From positions 1 through 7,020 of the forward strand of contig JAGWJK010000214.1 of NCBI GenBank assembly GCA_028865845.1: a DNA stretch of 7,020 nucleotides. Reading direction: 5' to 3'. The DNA comes from Rhizobiaceae bacterium. Its GTDB lineage: Bacteria > Pseudomonadota > Alphaproteobacteria > Rhizobiales > Rhizobiaceae. Made by a program: the position numbers and the translations under genes. The notes beneath the pieces are model-generated. The model ran no database searches. It was given only the letters and a program-made list of their open reading frames with translations, and had not been told where the DNA came from. Shown piece after piece: positions 1 to 6,803 of the stretch (the stretch's first letter is position 1; each line of letters starts with the position of its first letter).

Positions 1-158
1 TTGGGGATGACCGCCTGATGGTTTCAGCTCCGCGGATTTGCATGGCAGGTTCGCGCTCCACGCATTTCAAAAGCCACTCATATGCCCTCCCCCGAAACGA
101 CCTTCGCCGCTACGGGCATCCGATCCGGATTTCCCCTGATCGCGAGATCAAACAATGC
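1..158. other. Upstream flank with no recognised gene
   Basis: I see no convincing gene here. One frame stays open from about base 3 through the tRNA into nuoA, but its peptide has no recognisable character and most of it must be fortuitous. Another frame gives only five codons before a stop at 16-18, which could be the tail of an upstream gene but cannot be judged. Two short inverted repeats are visible: an 8-base palindrome ATCCGGAT at 123-130, and TGATC / GATCA (137-141 / 146-150) around a 4-base loop, ending 8 bases before the tRNA. The tRNA promoter should lie here, but I found no clear -35/-10 pair. Confidence 0.5.
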
Positions 159-235
159 GCGGGTGTAGCTCAGTCGGTTAGAGTGCCGGCCTGTCACGCC
201 GGAGGTCGCGGGTTCGAGCCCCGTCACTCGCGCCA
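159..235 (+). tRNA. tRNA-Asp (anticodon GTC)
   Basis: A full cloverleaf can be folded by eye. The acceptor stem is 159-165 with 225-231 (one G-T wobble), followed by discriminator G232 and an encoded CCA at 233-235. The D stem is 168-171 / 181-184. The anticodon stem CCGGC / GCCGG (186-190 / 198-202) encloses a 7-base loop with GTC at 193-195. The T stem is 208-212 / 220-224, around the loop TTCGAGC. GTC decodes GAC/GAU, so this carries aspartate. It lies on the same strand as the nuo operon, 259 bases before nuoA, with no obvious terminator between. Co-transcription is possible but unproven. Confidence 0.97.
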
Positions 236-494
236 TTCTCTTTCAAACTATTACAATCAATCATCATTCTGCTGCGGGTGCGAAAAAGCTGCTGTGCCTT
301 TGCGCGGATTTGTCGCTATATCGTTGCAGGCTCTCGATAAGCTTGGTTCGGTTGCGCTCGGACGGAGCTATTCAAAAGGCTTGCGCCCGCGCTCCGGCTG
401 CGCTAACCACGGCTTTGTTGCAACGCTCTTTCGCTTGCTGGGCATTTGCTCAGGGGTGCCGCCCAGGCGCTTTTCGCAAGCAGGGATGGACATG
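236..494 (+). promoter_or_regulatory. Leader / intergenic region upstream of nuoA
   Basis: This stretch between tRNA-Asp and nuoA should hold the operon's promoter and 5' leader. No gene is supported. It contains an exact CTATAT (316-321), a perfect 8-base palindrome GTTGCAAC (417-424), an inverted repeat CGGAGC / GCTCCG (363-368 / 391-396), and a larger composite fold over 433-481. In the fold, GCTTGC at 433-438 pairs with GCAAGC at 476-481, and the adjoining TGGGC at 439-443 pairs with GCCCA at 461-465. The fold stops one base before the nuoA ribosome binding site AGGGA (482-486), so it could affect translation start. That role is inference. Confidence 0.5.
292..321 (+). promoter_or_regulatory. 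Candidate sigma-70 type promoter for nuoA operon
   Basis: CTATAT at 316-321 exactly matches the -10 hexamer of the housekeeping promoter consensus in rhizobia (CTTGAC, about 17 bases, CTATAT). The best -35 partner at usable spacing is CTGTGC at 292-297 (18-base spacer), which matches at only about half its positions. Transcription would start near 328 and leave a leader of about 165 bases. The -10 is good and the -35 is poor, so this is a tentative call. Confidence 0.25.
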
Positions 495-860
495 ATGACT
501 GGACTGCTCAGTTCCTATATTCCGATAGCGATTTTCATTGGTATTGCCGTAGTGATCGGCCTGGCGTTGTTGATCACGCCGTTTGCCGTCGCCTTCAAGG
601 CACCCGACTCGGAAAAGCTGTCGGCCTACGAGTGCGGCTTCAACGCATTCGATGACGCCCGCATGAAGTTCGACATTCGTTTCTACCTCGTGTCGATTCT
701 CTTCATCATCTTCGACCTCGAAGTCGCCTTCCTCTTCCCGTGGGCCGTGTCCTTCGGCGCGATCGGCTGGTTCGGTTTCTGGTCGATGATGGTTTTCCTC
801 GCGGTGCTGACCATCGGCTTTATCTATGAATGGAAAAAGGGAGCCCTCGAATGGGAGTAG
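495..860 (+). CDS. nuoA: NADH-quinone oxidoreductase subunit A
   Basis: NuoA (mitochondrial ND3 homologue) is a small membrane subunit at the junction of the two arms of complex I, where quinone chemistry is coupled to proton pumping. The 121-residue product has the family's usual length and three hydrophobic segments (about 8-30, 62-84 and 90-111). The loop after the first helix carries the signature YECG at 45-48. Cys47 matches the ND3 cysteine known from the active/deactive switch in mitochondria. The second helix has the conserved acidic pair D74/E76. I chose ATG 495 because AGGGA at 482-486 sits 8 bases upstream and the length fits. In-frame ATGs at 486 and 492 would add 3 or 1 residues. 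The same frame runs open back through the tRNA, but that extension is not coding. The end overlaps the start of nuoB. Confidence 0.95.
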   Translation: MTGLLSSYIPIAIFIGIAVVIGLALLITPFAVAFKAPDSEKLSAYECGFNAFDDARMKFDIRFYLVSILFIIFDLEVAFLFPWAVSFGAIGWFGFWSMMVFLAVLTIGFIYEWKKGALEWE

Positions 861-1432
861 CCCAGAGCAACACGACGCTCGTTGCGCCGCAGCCGAAGGG
901 GATCATCGATCCCGCGACCGGCAAGCCTGTCGGCAGCAACGATCCGTTTTTCGGCGAGATCAACAATGAACTCGCCGACAAGGGTTTCCTGGTCACCTCG
1001 ACGGACGAGCTGATCAACTGGGCTCGTACCGGCTCGCTGATGTGGATGACCTTCGGTCTTGCCTGCTGCGCCGTCGAGATGATGCAGGTTTCGATGCCGC
1101 GTTACGACGTCGAGCGCTTCGGCTTTGCACCGCGTGCTTCGCCGCGCCAGTCGGACGTGATGATCGTCGCCGGCACGCTGACCAACAAGATGGCCCCGGC
1201 GCTGCGCAAGGTCTACGACCAGATGCCCGAGCCGCGCTACGTCATCTCGATGGGTTCTTGCGCCAACGGCGGTGGTTACTATCACTATTCCTATTCGGTC
1301 GTCCGCGGCTGTGACCGCATCGTGCCGATCGACATTTACATACCGGGCTGTCCTCCCACGGCAGAGGCGCTGCTTTACGGCGTGCTTCTGCTGCAGAAGA
1401 AGATCCGGCGCACCGGCACGATCGAACGGTAA
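851..1432 (+). CDS. nuoB: NADH-quinone oxidoreductase subunit B (Fe-S cluster N2)
   Basis: NuoB (PSST/NDUFS7) carries [4Fe-4S] cluster N2, the last cluster in the chain, which passes electrons to quinone at the interface with NuoD. The 193-residue product has all four N2 ligands: the adjacent pair Cys72-Cys73 in [10 protein letters not shown], Cys137 in GSCANGGG, and Cys167 in PGCPPT. Residues 1-45 form the variable N-terminal extension and the rest is the conserved fold. ATG 851 is preferred because AAGGGAG at 837-843 lies 7 bases upstream. An in-frame ATG at 830 would add seven residues and lies before that ribosome binding site. The first 10 bases overlap the end of nuoA, which suggests translational coupling. 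Confidence 0.98.
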   Translation: MGVAQSNTTLVAPQPKGIIDPATGKPVGSNDPFFGEINNELADKGFLVTSTDELINWARTGSLMWMTFGLACCAVEMMQVSMPRYDVERFGFAPRASPRQSDVMIVAGTLTNKMAPALRKVYDQMPEPRYVISMGSCANGGGYYHYSYSVVRGCDRIVPIDIYIPGCPPTAEALLYGVLLLQKKIRRTGTIER

Positions 1433-1450
1433 GGCAGGGGACCAGGCAAT

Positions 1451-2053
1451 ATGAGTGAAGCCCTGAACGAGCTCGTCACCTATCTCACGGAAGTGCGCAG
1501 TGCGCTGATTTCGTCGACCGAAATCAAGTACGGCGAACTGAACGTGACGACGACAGCGGCGAACGTGATCCCGCTTCTGACTTTCCTGCGCGACGACGCC
1601 AAGTGCGGTTTCGTCAACATGACGGATATCTGCGGCGTCGACTGGCCGCAGCGTCCCGATCGTTTCGACGTCGTCTACCACCTGCTGTCGCCGAAGAAGA
1701 ATCTGCGCATCCGCGTCAAGGTTCCGGTCGCCGAGGATCAACCCGTGCCTTCGGCCTGCGCCGTTTATCCCGGCGCCGACTGGTTCGAGCGCGAAACCTG
1801 GGACATGTACGGCATTCTCTTCACCGGCCATCCCGATCTGCGCCGCCTGCTGACCGACTACGGTTTCGAAGGTCACCCGCTGCGCAAGGATTTTCCGACC
1901 ACCGGTTTCGTCGAGGTTCGTTATGATGACGCCGCCAAGCGCGTCGTCTACGAGCCGGTCGAACTGAAGCAGGAATTCCGTAACTTCGACTTCTTGTCTC
2001 CGTGGGAAGGCACCGACTACGTGCTGCCCGGCGACGAAAAGGCCAAGGCATAA
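1451..2053 (+). CDS. nuoC: NADH-quinone oxidoreductase subunit C
   Basis: NuoC (30-kDa subunit, NDUFS3) is a cofactor-free peripheral-arm subunit that packs against NuoD and helps form the Q-module. The 200-residue product has the typical length for a stand-alone NuoC; in E. coli it is fused to NuoD. The family signature runs through about 111-149, including [22 protein letters not shown] and GHPLRKDFP, and the C-terminal part has the usual [13 protein letters not shown] ending. The start ATG 1451 follows AGGGGA at 1436-1441 by 9 bases. It begins 18 bases after the nuoB stop. A 66-base spacer with a strong hairpin separates it from nuoD. Confidence 0.97.
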   Translation: MSEALNELVTYLTEVRSALISSTEIKYGELNVTTTAANVIPLLTFLRDDAKCGFVNMTDICGVDWPQRPDRFDVVYHLLSPKKNLRIRVKVPVAEDQPVPSACAVYPGADWFERETWDMYGILFTGHPDLRRLLTDYGFEGHPLRKDFPTTGFVEVRYDDAAKRVVYEPVELKQEFRNFDFLSPWEGTDYVLPGDEKAKA

Positions 2054-2064
2054 TTTAGGGCGTG

Positions 2065-2084
2065 TGGCGGGCTGGAGCCTGCCA
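2065..2084 (+). other. Stable RNA hairpin between nuoC and nuoD
   Basis: TGGCGGGC (2065-2072) and GCCTGCCA (2077-2084) form an 8-pair stem, with one G-T wobble (2069 with 2080), around the tetraloop TGGA. It starts 11 bases after the nuoC stop and ends 35 bases before the nuoD start. No run of T follows, so it does not look like an intrinsic terminator. In an operon transcript it could be a processing or stability element that sets the relative amounts of the flanking messages. That role is inference. Confidence 0.5.
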
Positions 2085-2119
2085 TTCACTGAATATCTGA
2101 CAACGCGAGCAGCGCCGCC

Positions 2120-3310
2120 ATGACAGAACATAACGTTCGCAACTTCAACATCAATTTCGGCCCGCAGCACCCGGCTGCGCACGGCGTTCTGCGTCTTGTC
2201 CTCGAATTGGACGGCGAAATTGTGGAACGAGTCGATCCCCATATCGGCCTGCTGCATCGCGGCACGGAAAAGCTGATCGAATCGAAGACCTATCTCCAGG
2301 CCGTTCCGTATTTCGACCGCCTCGATTACGTGGCGCCGATGAACCAGGAGCATGCCTATGCACTGGCCGTCGAAAAGCTGCTCGGCATCGATATCCCGAT
2401 CCGCGGTCAGCTGATCCGCGTGCTCTATTCGGAAATCGGTCGCATCCTGTCGCATCTGCTGAATGTCACGACGCAGGCCATGGACGTCGGCGCGTTGACG
2501 CCGCCGCTCTGGGGCTTCGAAGAGCGCGAAAAGCTGATGGTGTTCTATGAGCGCGCCTCCGGTTCGCGTATGCACGCCGCCTATGTCCGTCCGGGCGGCG
2601 TTCACCAGGATCTGCCGGAACAACTCGTGCAGGATATCGGCAACTGGTGCGATCCTTTCCTGAAGGCGCTCGACGATATCGACGATCTCTTGACCGGCAA
2701 CCGCATCTTCAAGCAGCGCAACGTCGATATCGGTGTCGTATCGCTGGAAGACTGTTGGGCTTGGGGCTTCTCGGGCGTCATGGTCCGCGGCTCCGGTGCC
2801 GCCTGGGACCTGCGCCGCTCGCAGCCCTACGAATGCTATTCGGATCTCGAATTCGATATTCCGATCGGCAAGAACGGCGACTGCTACGATCGTTACCTCA
2901 TACGCATGATCGAAATGCGCCAGTCGGTCCGCATCATGAAGCAGTGCGTCAACCGCCTGCTCGGCGACGCCAAGATCGGTCCGGTCTCCTCGCTCGACGG
3001 TAAGGTCGTGCCGCCGAAGCGTGGTGCGATGAAGCGCTCGATGGAAGCGCTCATCCATCACTTCAAGCTCTATACCGAAGGCTACCACGTGCCGGCCGGC
3101 GAAGTTTACGCCGCCGTCGAAGCGCCGAAGGGCGAATTCGGCGTCTATCTCGTCTCCGACGGTTCGAACAAGCCGTATCGCTGCAAGATCCGCGCTCCGG
3201 GTTATGCGCATCTGCAGGCCATGGATTTCATGTGCCGCGGCCATCAGCTTGCAGACGTTGCAGCCGTGCTCGGTTCGCTCGACATCGTGTTCGGTGAGGT
3301 GGATCGCTAA
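2120..3310 (+). CDS. nuoD: NADH-quinone oxidoreductase subunit D
   Basis: NuoD (49-kDa subunit, NDUFS2) forms most of the quinone-binding pocket next to cluster N2 and is related to the large subunit of [NiFe] hydrogenases. The 396-residue product is full length for the family. Landmarks are [13 protein letters not shown] at 14-26, [12 protein letters not shown] at 41-52, [11 protein letters not shown] in the following helix, [17 protein letters not shown] at 216-232, and the conserved C-terminal end VFGEVDR. By alignment with Thermus His38/Tyr87, the quinone-head ligands are His21 and Tyr70, both present with the expected 49-residue spacing. ATG 2120 has only a weak ribosome binding site (GAGCAG, 2107-2112), but the conserved N-terminus starts soon after it. 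The stop codon shares a base with the next gene. Confidence 0.98.
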   Translation: MTEHNVRNFNINFGPQHPAAHGVLRLVLELDGEIVERVDPHIGLLHRGTEKLIESKTYLQAVPYFDRLDYVAPMNQEHAYALAVEKLLGIDIPIRGQLIRVLYSEIGRILSHLLNVTTQAMDVGALTPPLWGFEEREKLMVFYERASGSRMHAAYVRPGGVHQDLPEQLVQDIGNWCDPFLKALDDIDDLLTGNRIFKQRNVDIGVVSLEDCWAWGFSGVMVRGSGAAWDLRRSQPYECYSDLEFDIPIGKNGDCYDRYLIRMIEMRQSVRIMKQCVNRLLGDAKIGPVSSLDGKVVPPKRGAMKRSMEALIHHFKLYTEGYHVPAGEVYAAVEAPKGEFGVYLVSDGSNKPYRCKIRAPGYAHLQAMDFMCRGHQLADVAAVLGSLDIVFGEVDR

Positions 3311-3627
3311 TGAAGCTTGTGCCGGTCATCGTCGCAGTTCTTCTTGCCGCTTCCGGAGCATCCGCTCAGGAAAGCAGCAAGCCGCAGGCGTTACCGAGCA
3401 TCTCTGTGCAAGGTTCGAATGCCAAAACTTCGAACGCTGCCAAGAGCGGAAATACGGCCCAGACCGGCACGACATCGACCATGGCCGATCTCGTGTCACG
3501 CGGCTATGAGATAAAGGCCGCCGTGCCGAATGGCGGCAAGTTCGTTGTGTTTATGCAGAAAGACCAGTCGGCCTATGCCTGCGAATTTTCGTCTCTGACG
3601 GATACGCGGTGTGGGTCCTTAAACTGA
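3310..3627 (+). CDS. Small exported protein of unknown function in the nuo operon
   Basis: I do not recognise a named family. The 105-residue product starts with a clear Sec signal peptide: Lys2, a hydrophobic core at about 3-14, and a likely signal peptidase I site ASA|Q after Ala19. There is no lipobox cysteine, so a soluble periplasmic protein is likely. Residues 20-57 are Ser/Ala/Asn/Thr-rich and probably flexible. Residues 58-105 look like a small compact domain containing LVSRGYEIKAA, FVVFMQKD and AYACE. The mature protein has two cysteines, Cys91 and Cys101, which could form a disulfide. Its ATG overlaps the nuoD stop (TAATG), and nuoE begins 15 bases after its end, so it is very likely co-expressed with complex I. 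A role in assembly or in the periplasmic side of the membrane arm is speculation. Confidence 0.8.
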   Translation: MKLVPVIVAVLLAASGASAQESSKPQALPSISVQGSNAKTSNAAKSGNTAQTGTTSTMADLVSRGYEIKAAVPNGGKFVVFMQKDQSAYACEFSSLTDTRCGSLN

Positions 3628-3642
3628 GATAAGGCGTGAAAG

Positions 3643-4479
3643 ATGTCCGTTCGTCGACTAGCCGAAGATCAATTCCAGCCAGCCGCATTCGCGTTCAACG
3701 ATGAGAATGCGGTATGGGCGGAAAAGACGATCAAGAAATATCCCGAAGGGCGCCAGCAGTCCGCCATCATCCCGTTGATGATGCGTGCGCAGGAGCAGGA
3801 GGGCTGGGTCAGCAAGGCGGCTATCGAAAAGATCGCCGACATGCTCGATATGGCCTATATTCGTGGGCTTGAGGTTGCCACCTTCTACACGCAGTTTCAG
3901 CTGCATCCGGTCGGCTCCCGTGCCCATATCCAGGTCTGCGGCACGACGCCTTGCATGCTTCGCGGCGCTGAGGGGCTGGTAAAGGTCTGTAAGAGCAGGA
4001 TCAACGCCCATGCGCTCGAACGCAACGACGAGGGCACGCTCTCGTGGGAAGAGGTCGAATGTCAGGGCGCCTGCGTCAACGCACCGATGGTCGTGATCGG
4101 CAAGGATACCTATGAGGATCTGACGCCGGAACGTCTCGAAGAGATCATCGATGCATTCGTCGCAGGCAAGGGTGCCGAGGTTCAGACCGGTCCGCAGATT
4201 GATCGCCTGTTCTCGGCTCCGGAAGGTGGTCTGACGTCGCTTCTCGACTCGCCGCTTCCGACGGCCAAGAAGGCCACCAAGGCAAAGGCCGGCACCAAGG
4301 TTGTCGCCGAGACGGTTGTCACGCCGCCGTCCGAGGCCGGACGCCCGGTCAGCAGCGACGCCGAGACCAATCCGGCGCTGAAGAGCCCGGCTGATGGCAA
4401 GACCGCGCTGCCGGAGGAGCATCCGAAGGCGGCTCCGGCCAAGGAAGACAATACTGCCGTCGGCAAGAAGGCCGAGTGA
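3643..4479 (+). CDS. nuoE: NADH-quinone oxidoreductase subunit E (Fe-S cluster N1a) with long C-terminal tail
   Basis: NuoE (24-kDa subunit, NDUFV2) is a thioredoxin-like [2Fe-2S] protein that binds cluster N1a beside the FMN of NuoF in the NADH module. All four ligands are present: Cys99 and Cys104 in CGTTPC, and Cys140 and Cys144 in ECQGAC. Residues 20-80 hold the helical N-terminal part, including the conserved EVATFYTQF. The conserved core ends near residue 190. The remaining 87 or so residues are rich in Ala, Pro, Lys, Thr and Glu and look disordered, making the protein (278 residues) much longer than E. coli NuoE (about 166). The start ATG 3643 follows AAGG at 3631-3634 by 8 bases. It is 10 bases from nuoF. 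The tail's function is unknown. Confidence 0.97.
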   Translation: MSVRRLAEDQFQPAAFAFNDENAVWAEKTIKKYPEGRQQSAIIPLMMRAQEQEGWVSKAAIEKIADMLDMAYIRGLEVATFYTQFQLHPVGSRAHIQVCGTTPCMLRGAEGLVKVCKSRINAHALERNDEGTLSWEEVECQGACVNAPMVVIGKDTYEDLTPERLEEIIDAFVAGKGAEVQTGPQIDRLFSAPEGGLTSLLDSPLPTAKKATKAKAGTKVVAETVVTPPSEAGRPVSSDAETNPALKSPADGKTALPEEHPKAAPAKEDNTAVGKKAE

Positions 4480-4489
4480 GGGGTAAGGT

Positions 4490-5794
4490 ATGTTACAGGA
4501 TCAGGATCGCATCTTTACCAATATCTACGGTCTCAAGGACAAGTCCCTGAAAGGCGCGATGAGCCGCGGCCACTGGGACGGCACCAAGCAGATTCTCGAA
4601 AAGGGCCGTGACTGGATCATCAACGAGATGAAGGCCTCCGGTCTTCGCGGTCGTGGCGGTGCAGGCTTCCCGACGGGCCTCAAGTGGTCCTTCATGCCGA
4701 AGGAGAGCGACGGTCGTCCGCACTATCTCGTCGTCAACGCCGACGAATCCGAGCCGGGCACCTGCAAGGACCGCGACATCATGCGCCACGATCCGCATAC
4801 GCTGATCGAAGGCTGCGTCATTGCCGGTTTCGCCATGGGTGCGAACACCGCCTACATCTATGTTCGCGGCGAATATATGCGCGAACGCGAAGCCCTGCAG
4901 GCAGCGATCGACGAATGCTACGATGCCGGTTTGCTTGGGAAAAACAACAAGCTCGGCTGGGATTTTGATGTTTACGTTCATCATGGTGCCGGCGCTTATA
5001 TCTGCGGCGAAGAAACCGCCCTGCTGGAAAGCCTGGAAGGCAAGAAGGGTCAGCCGCGGCTGAAGCCGCCATTCCCGGCCAACATGGGTCTTTACGGCTG
5101 CCCGACCACGGTCAACAACGTCGAATCGATCGCCGTTGCCCCGACGATCCTGCGTCGCGGCGCCGGCTGGTTCTCGTCCTTCGGCCGTCCGAATAATGTC
5201 GGCACCAAGCTGTTCATGCTCTCCGGCCACGTCAATCGCCCGTGCACGGTCGAAGAAACGATGGGCATCACCTTCCGTGAACTCGTAGACAAGCATGCTG
5301 GCGGTATCCGTGGTGGCTGGGACAATCTGCTCGCCGTCATCCCCGGCGGTGCGTCTTGCCCGATCGTTCCTGCTGCCGATATCATCGACTGCCCGATGGA
5401 TTTCGACGGTCTGCGCGAAGTCAAGTCGTCCTTCGGCACGGCGGCTGCGATCGTCATGGACAAGTCGACCGATGTCATCAAGGCGATCGCTCGCATCTCG
5501 GCCTTCTTCAAGCATGAGAGCTGCGGCCAGTGCACGCCCTGCCGCGAAGGCACAGGCTGGATGTGGCGCGTTCTTGAGCGCATGGCGCGCGGCAACGCGC
5601 AGAAGCGCGAAATCGACATGCTGTTCCAGGTCACGAAGCAGATCGAAGGCCACACCATCTGTGCGCTCGGCGATGCCGCCGCATGGCCGGTGCAGGGTCT
5701 GATCCGTAATTTCCGTCCGGAAATCGAAAAGCGCATCGATCAGTATACGGCCAACGCAACGAGCCACGGCGCGGTGCTGGAAGCAGCTGAGTAA
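4490..5794 (+). CDS. nuoF: NADH-quinone oxidoreductase subunit F (NADH- and FMN-binding, Fe-S cluster N3)
   Basis: NuoF (51-kDa subunit, NDUFV1) is the electron entry point. It binds NADH and FMN, takes a hydride, and passes electrons to the Fe-S chain through [4Fe-4S] cluster N3. The 434-residue product is full length. The Gly-rich FMN/NADH motif [10 protein letters not shown] is at 54-63, followed by [14 protein letters not shown]. The 51-kDa signature [11 protein letters not shown] is at 166-176. The N3 ligands are Cys345, Cys348 and Cys351 in [12 protein letters not shown], plus Cys391 in HTICALGD. The start ATG 4490 follows GAGGGG (4478-4483), which overlaps the nuoE stop, by 6 bases. 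The spacing implies translational coupling with nuoE. Confidence 0.98.
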   Translation: MLQDQDRIFTNIYGLKDKSLKGAMSRGHWDGTKQILEKGRDWIINEMKASGLRGRGGAGFPTGLKWSFMPKESDGRPHYLVVNADESEPGTCKDRDIMRHDPHTLIEGCVIAGFAMGANTAYIYVRGEYMREREALQAAIDECYDAGLLGKNNKLGWDFDVYVHHGAGAYICGEETALLESLEGKKGQPRLKPPFPANMGLYGCPTTVNNVESIAVAPTILRRGAGWFSSFGRPNNVGTKLFMLSGHVNRPCTVEETMGITFRELVDKHAGGIRGGWDNLLAVIPGGASCPIVPAADIIDCPMDFDGLREVKSSFGTAAAIVMDKSTDVIKAIARISAFFKHESCGQCTPCREGTGWMWRVLERMARGNAQKREIDMLFQVTKQIEGHTICALGDAAAWPVQGLIRNFRPEIEKRIDQYTANATSHGAVLEAAE

Positions 5795-5802
5795 GGAAGA
5801 TG

Positions 5803-6558
5803 ATGGTGAAGACGGCACATATCGGACAGGAGAGCGGAGTGGCTGAGGCATCGGCTGATCTCGGTCGTCTTGCTGCGGATATGCTGCGGAATTCGCCGGC
5901 TTTTCCGATGCATCCGCTGATGGCGCATCCGGCTGCGGCATTTGCCGCGGCGGCGGCGATCGGCTTCGGTCTCTCCTCGCAGATGGCCGGTGCCTTCTTC
6001 GGCGCCCTGCAGGGAGCGGTAGAGGCATCGACGAAGCTCGCCGTCGCGCTGGACGAAAACAGGATCGCTGGCGAAGCACCGGCGCGAAAGAATGCCGAAG
6101 CAGGGGAGGCGAAGCCTGCTGCGGTCGTCCCGTTTACAAAGGCTGGGGTCGTAGAAGCACCCAAGCCGGTCGAGCCAAAGCCTGCCGTTGCCAAGGTCGA
6201 ACCTAAGCCTGTGGTGACGGTCGCGCCAAAGTCAGCGCCGGCGAAAGCCAAGGCTGCGGCAAAGACACCCGTGGTGCCGGCCGAGGCGGCAGCGATTGTG
6301 GAGAAGCTGCCTGCTGCCGCTCGTAGCCGCAAGGCTACGGTCAAGGCCGACGATTTGAAGATGATTTCGGGTATCGGCCCGAAACTGGAACAGGTTCTGA
6401 ACGGACGCGGAATTCTGCGCTTTGCCGATATTGCCGCGTGGAGCGATGCCGACGTGCAGCGCTATGACACGGAGCTTGGTTTCGAAGGCCGCATTGGCCG
6501 CGACGACTGGGTCGGGCAGGCAAAGGCGCTTGCCGCAAAGGCGACAGGCAGGAAATGA
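5803..6558 (+). CDS. Ala/Pro/Lys-rich protein with C-terminal helix-hairpin-helix-like domain, nuo-operon associated
   Basis: The 251-residue protein has three parts. Residues 14-85 hold a predicted helix followed by a hydrophobic Ala/Gly/Phe-rich stretch (about 41-73) that may touch or cross the membrane. Residues 86-182 are a low-complexity Ala/Pro/Lys linker with repeated EPKP units. Residues 183-245 are a helix-hairpin-helix-like domain with ISGIGPKLEQVL, then FADIAAW and GFEGRIGRDDWVGQAKAL. From memory, this last domain matches the family often labelled predicted 5' DNA nuclease, H3TH domain, which is also found fused to NuoE or ribosomal protein L21 in other alphaproteobacteria. I see no nuclease active site, so that label should not be read as an activity. 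Start: ATG 5803 has AGGA 5 bases upstream. ATG 5800 is in frame, and GTG 5839 has an even better AGGAG (5828-5832). Function in complex I is unknown. Confidence 0.85.
   Translation: MVKTAHIGQESGVAEASADLGRLAADMLRNSPAFPMHPLMAHPAAAFAAAAAIGFGLSSQMAGAFFGALQGAVEASTKLAVALDENRIAGEAPARKNAEAGEAKPAAVVPFTKAGVVEAPKPVEPKPAVAKVEPKPVVTVAPKSAPAKAKAAAKTPVVPAEAAAIVEKLPAAARSRKATVKADDLKMISGIGPKLEQVLNGRGILRFADIAAWSDADVQRYDTELGFEGRIGRDDWVGQAKALAAKATGRK
6169..6222 (+). repeat. Two-copy 27-base imperfect repeat coding VEPKP units
   Basis: Within the linker of the helix-hairpin-helix protein, residues 123-131 (VEPKPAVAK) and 132-140 (VEPKPVVTV) form two adjacent nine-residue units. The first 15 bases of each unit agree at 13 positions and the rest has diverged. 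This looks like an old internal duplication in a disordered linker, with selection on composition more than sequence. Confidence 0.6.
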
Positions 6559-6803
6559 ATTTTCTCCGGTCGATCCAAGCGGCCGGGAAGAGATGATGAG
6601 AAGGCGGCAGACATAAGGCGGATTTACCGCCCTGTTTCAGCCGGGACGCCGATCTTGCGGGGGCAAGGCACGGCAAAGACGATTGTGAGCAAGACCGGTG
6701 CCAACGCGGCTCAAATCCCGCGCCGGTGGCGAGATGGTGTTGCGATCATGAAATTGTCTGATGCTAAGTACGGCAGCAGACGTGACATAGGACTGAGTGG
6801 ACG
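6559..6803 (+). promoter_or_regulatory. 245-base gap before nuoG
   Basis: This is by far the longest gap within the operon; other gaps are 66 bases or less. I see no supported gene. It contains a short GC hairpin (6617-6631), the direct repeat AAGGCGG at 6601-6607 and 6615-6621, and a tiny open frame that overlaps the nuoG start (6748-6816). It may hold an internal promoter or an attenuator for nuoG and later genes, but I found no convincing -35/-10 pair. It could also simply be remnant sequence left by rearrangement near the accessory gene. Confidence 0.4.
6617..6631 (+). terminator. Weak terminator-like or attenuator hairpin
   Basis: GGCGG (6617-6621) and CCGCC (6627-6631) pair perfectly around the loop ATTTA and are followed by CTGTTTC. 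The stem is only five pairs and the T run is short, so efficient termination is unlikely. It lies about 60 bases after the stop of the preceding gene and could lower read-through into nuoG or protect the upstream RNA end. Confidence 0.25.

Noticed and set aside
159..235. tRNA-Asp as an attachment site for an integrated element
   Set aside because: tRNA genes are common integration sites, but the DNA downstream is the core nuo operon, with no integrase and no visible repeat of the tRNA 3' end.
824..3244. An 806-residue open frame on the minus strand across nuoB, nuoC and nuoD
   Set aside because: It lies opposite three unmistakable complex I genes. Its open length follows from strong third-position GC bias, and its peptide shows no recognisable domain.
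3658..4422. A 254-residue minus-strand open frame opposite nuoE
   Set aside because: It mirrors the conserved nuoE frame, which has all four cluster cysteines and a good ribosome binding site; the reverse product has no recognisable motif.
4493..6079. A 528-residue minus-strand open frame opposite nuoF and the next gene
   Set aside because: It is a compositional shadow of nuoF, with Arg/Ala-rich sequence and no family features.
5803..6558. Reading the helix-hairpin-helix protein as a DNA nuclease
   Set aside because: Only the hairpin-type domain is seen. There is no visible set of catalytic acidic residues, and the gene context is respiratory.
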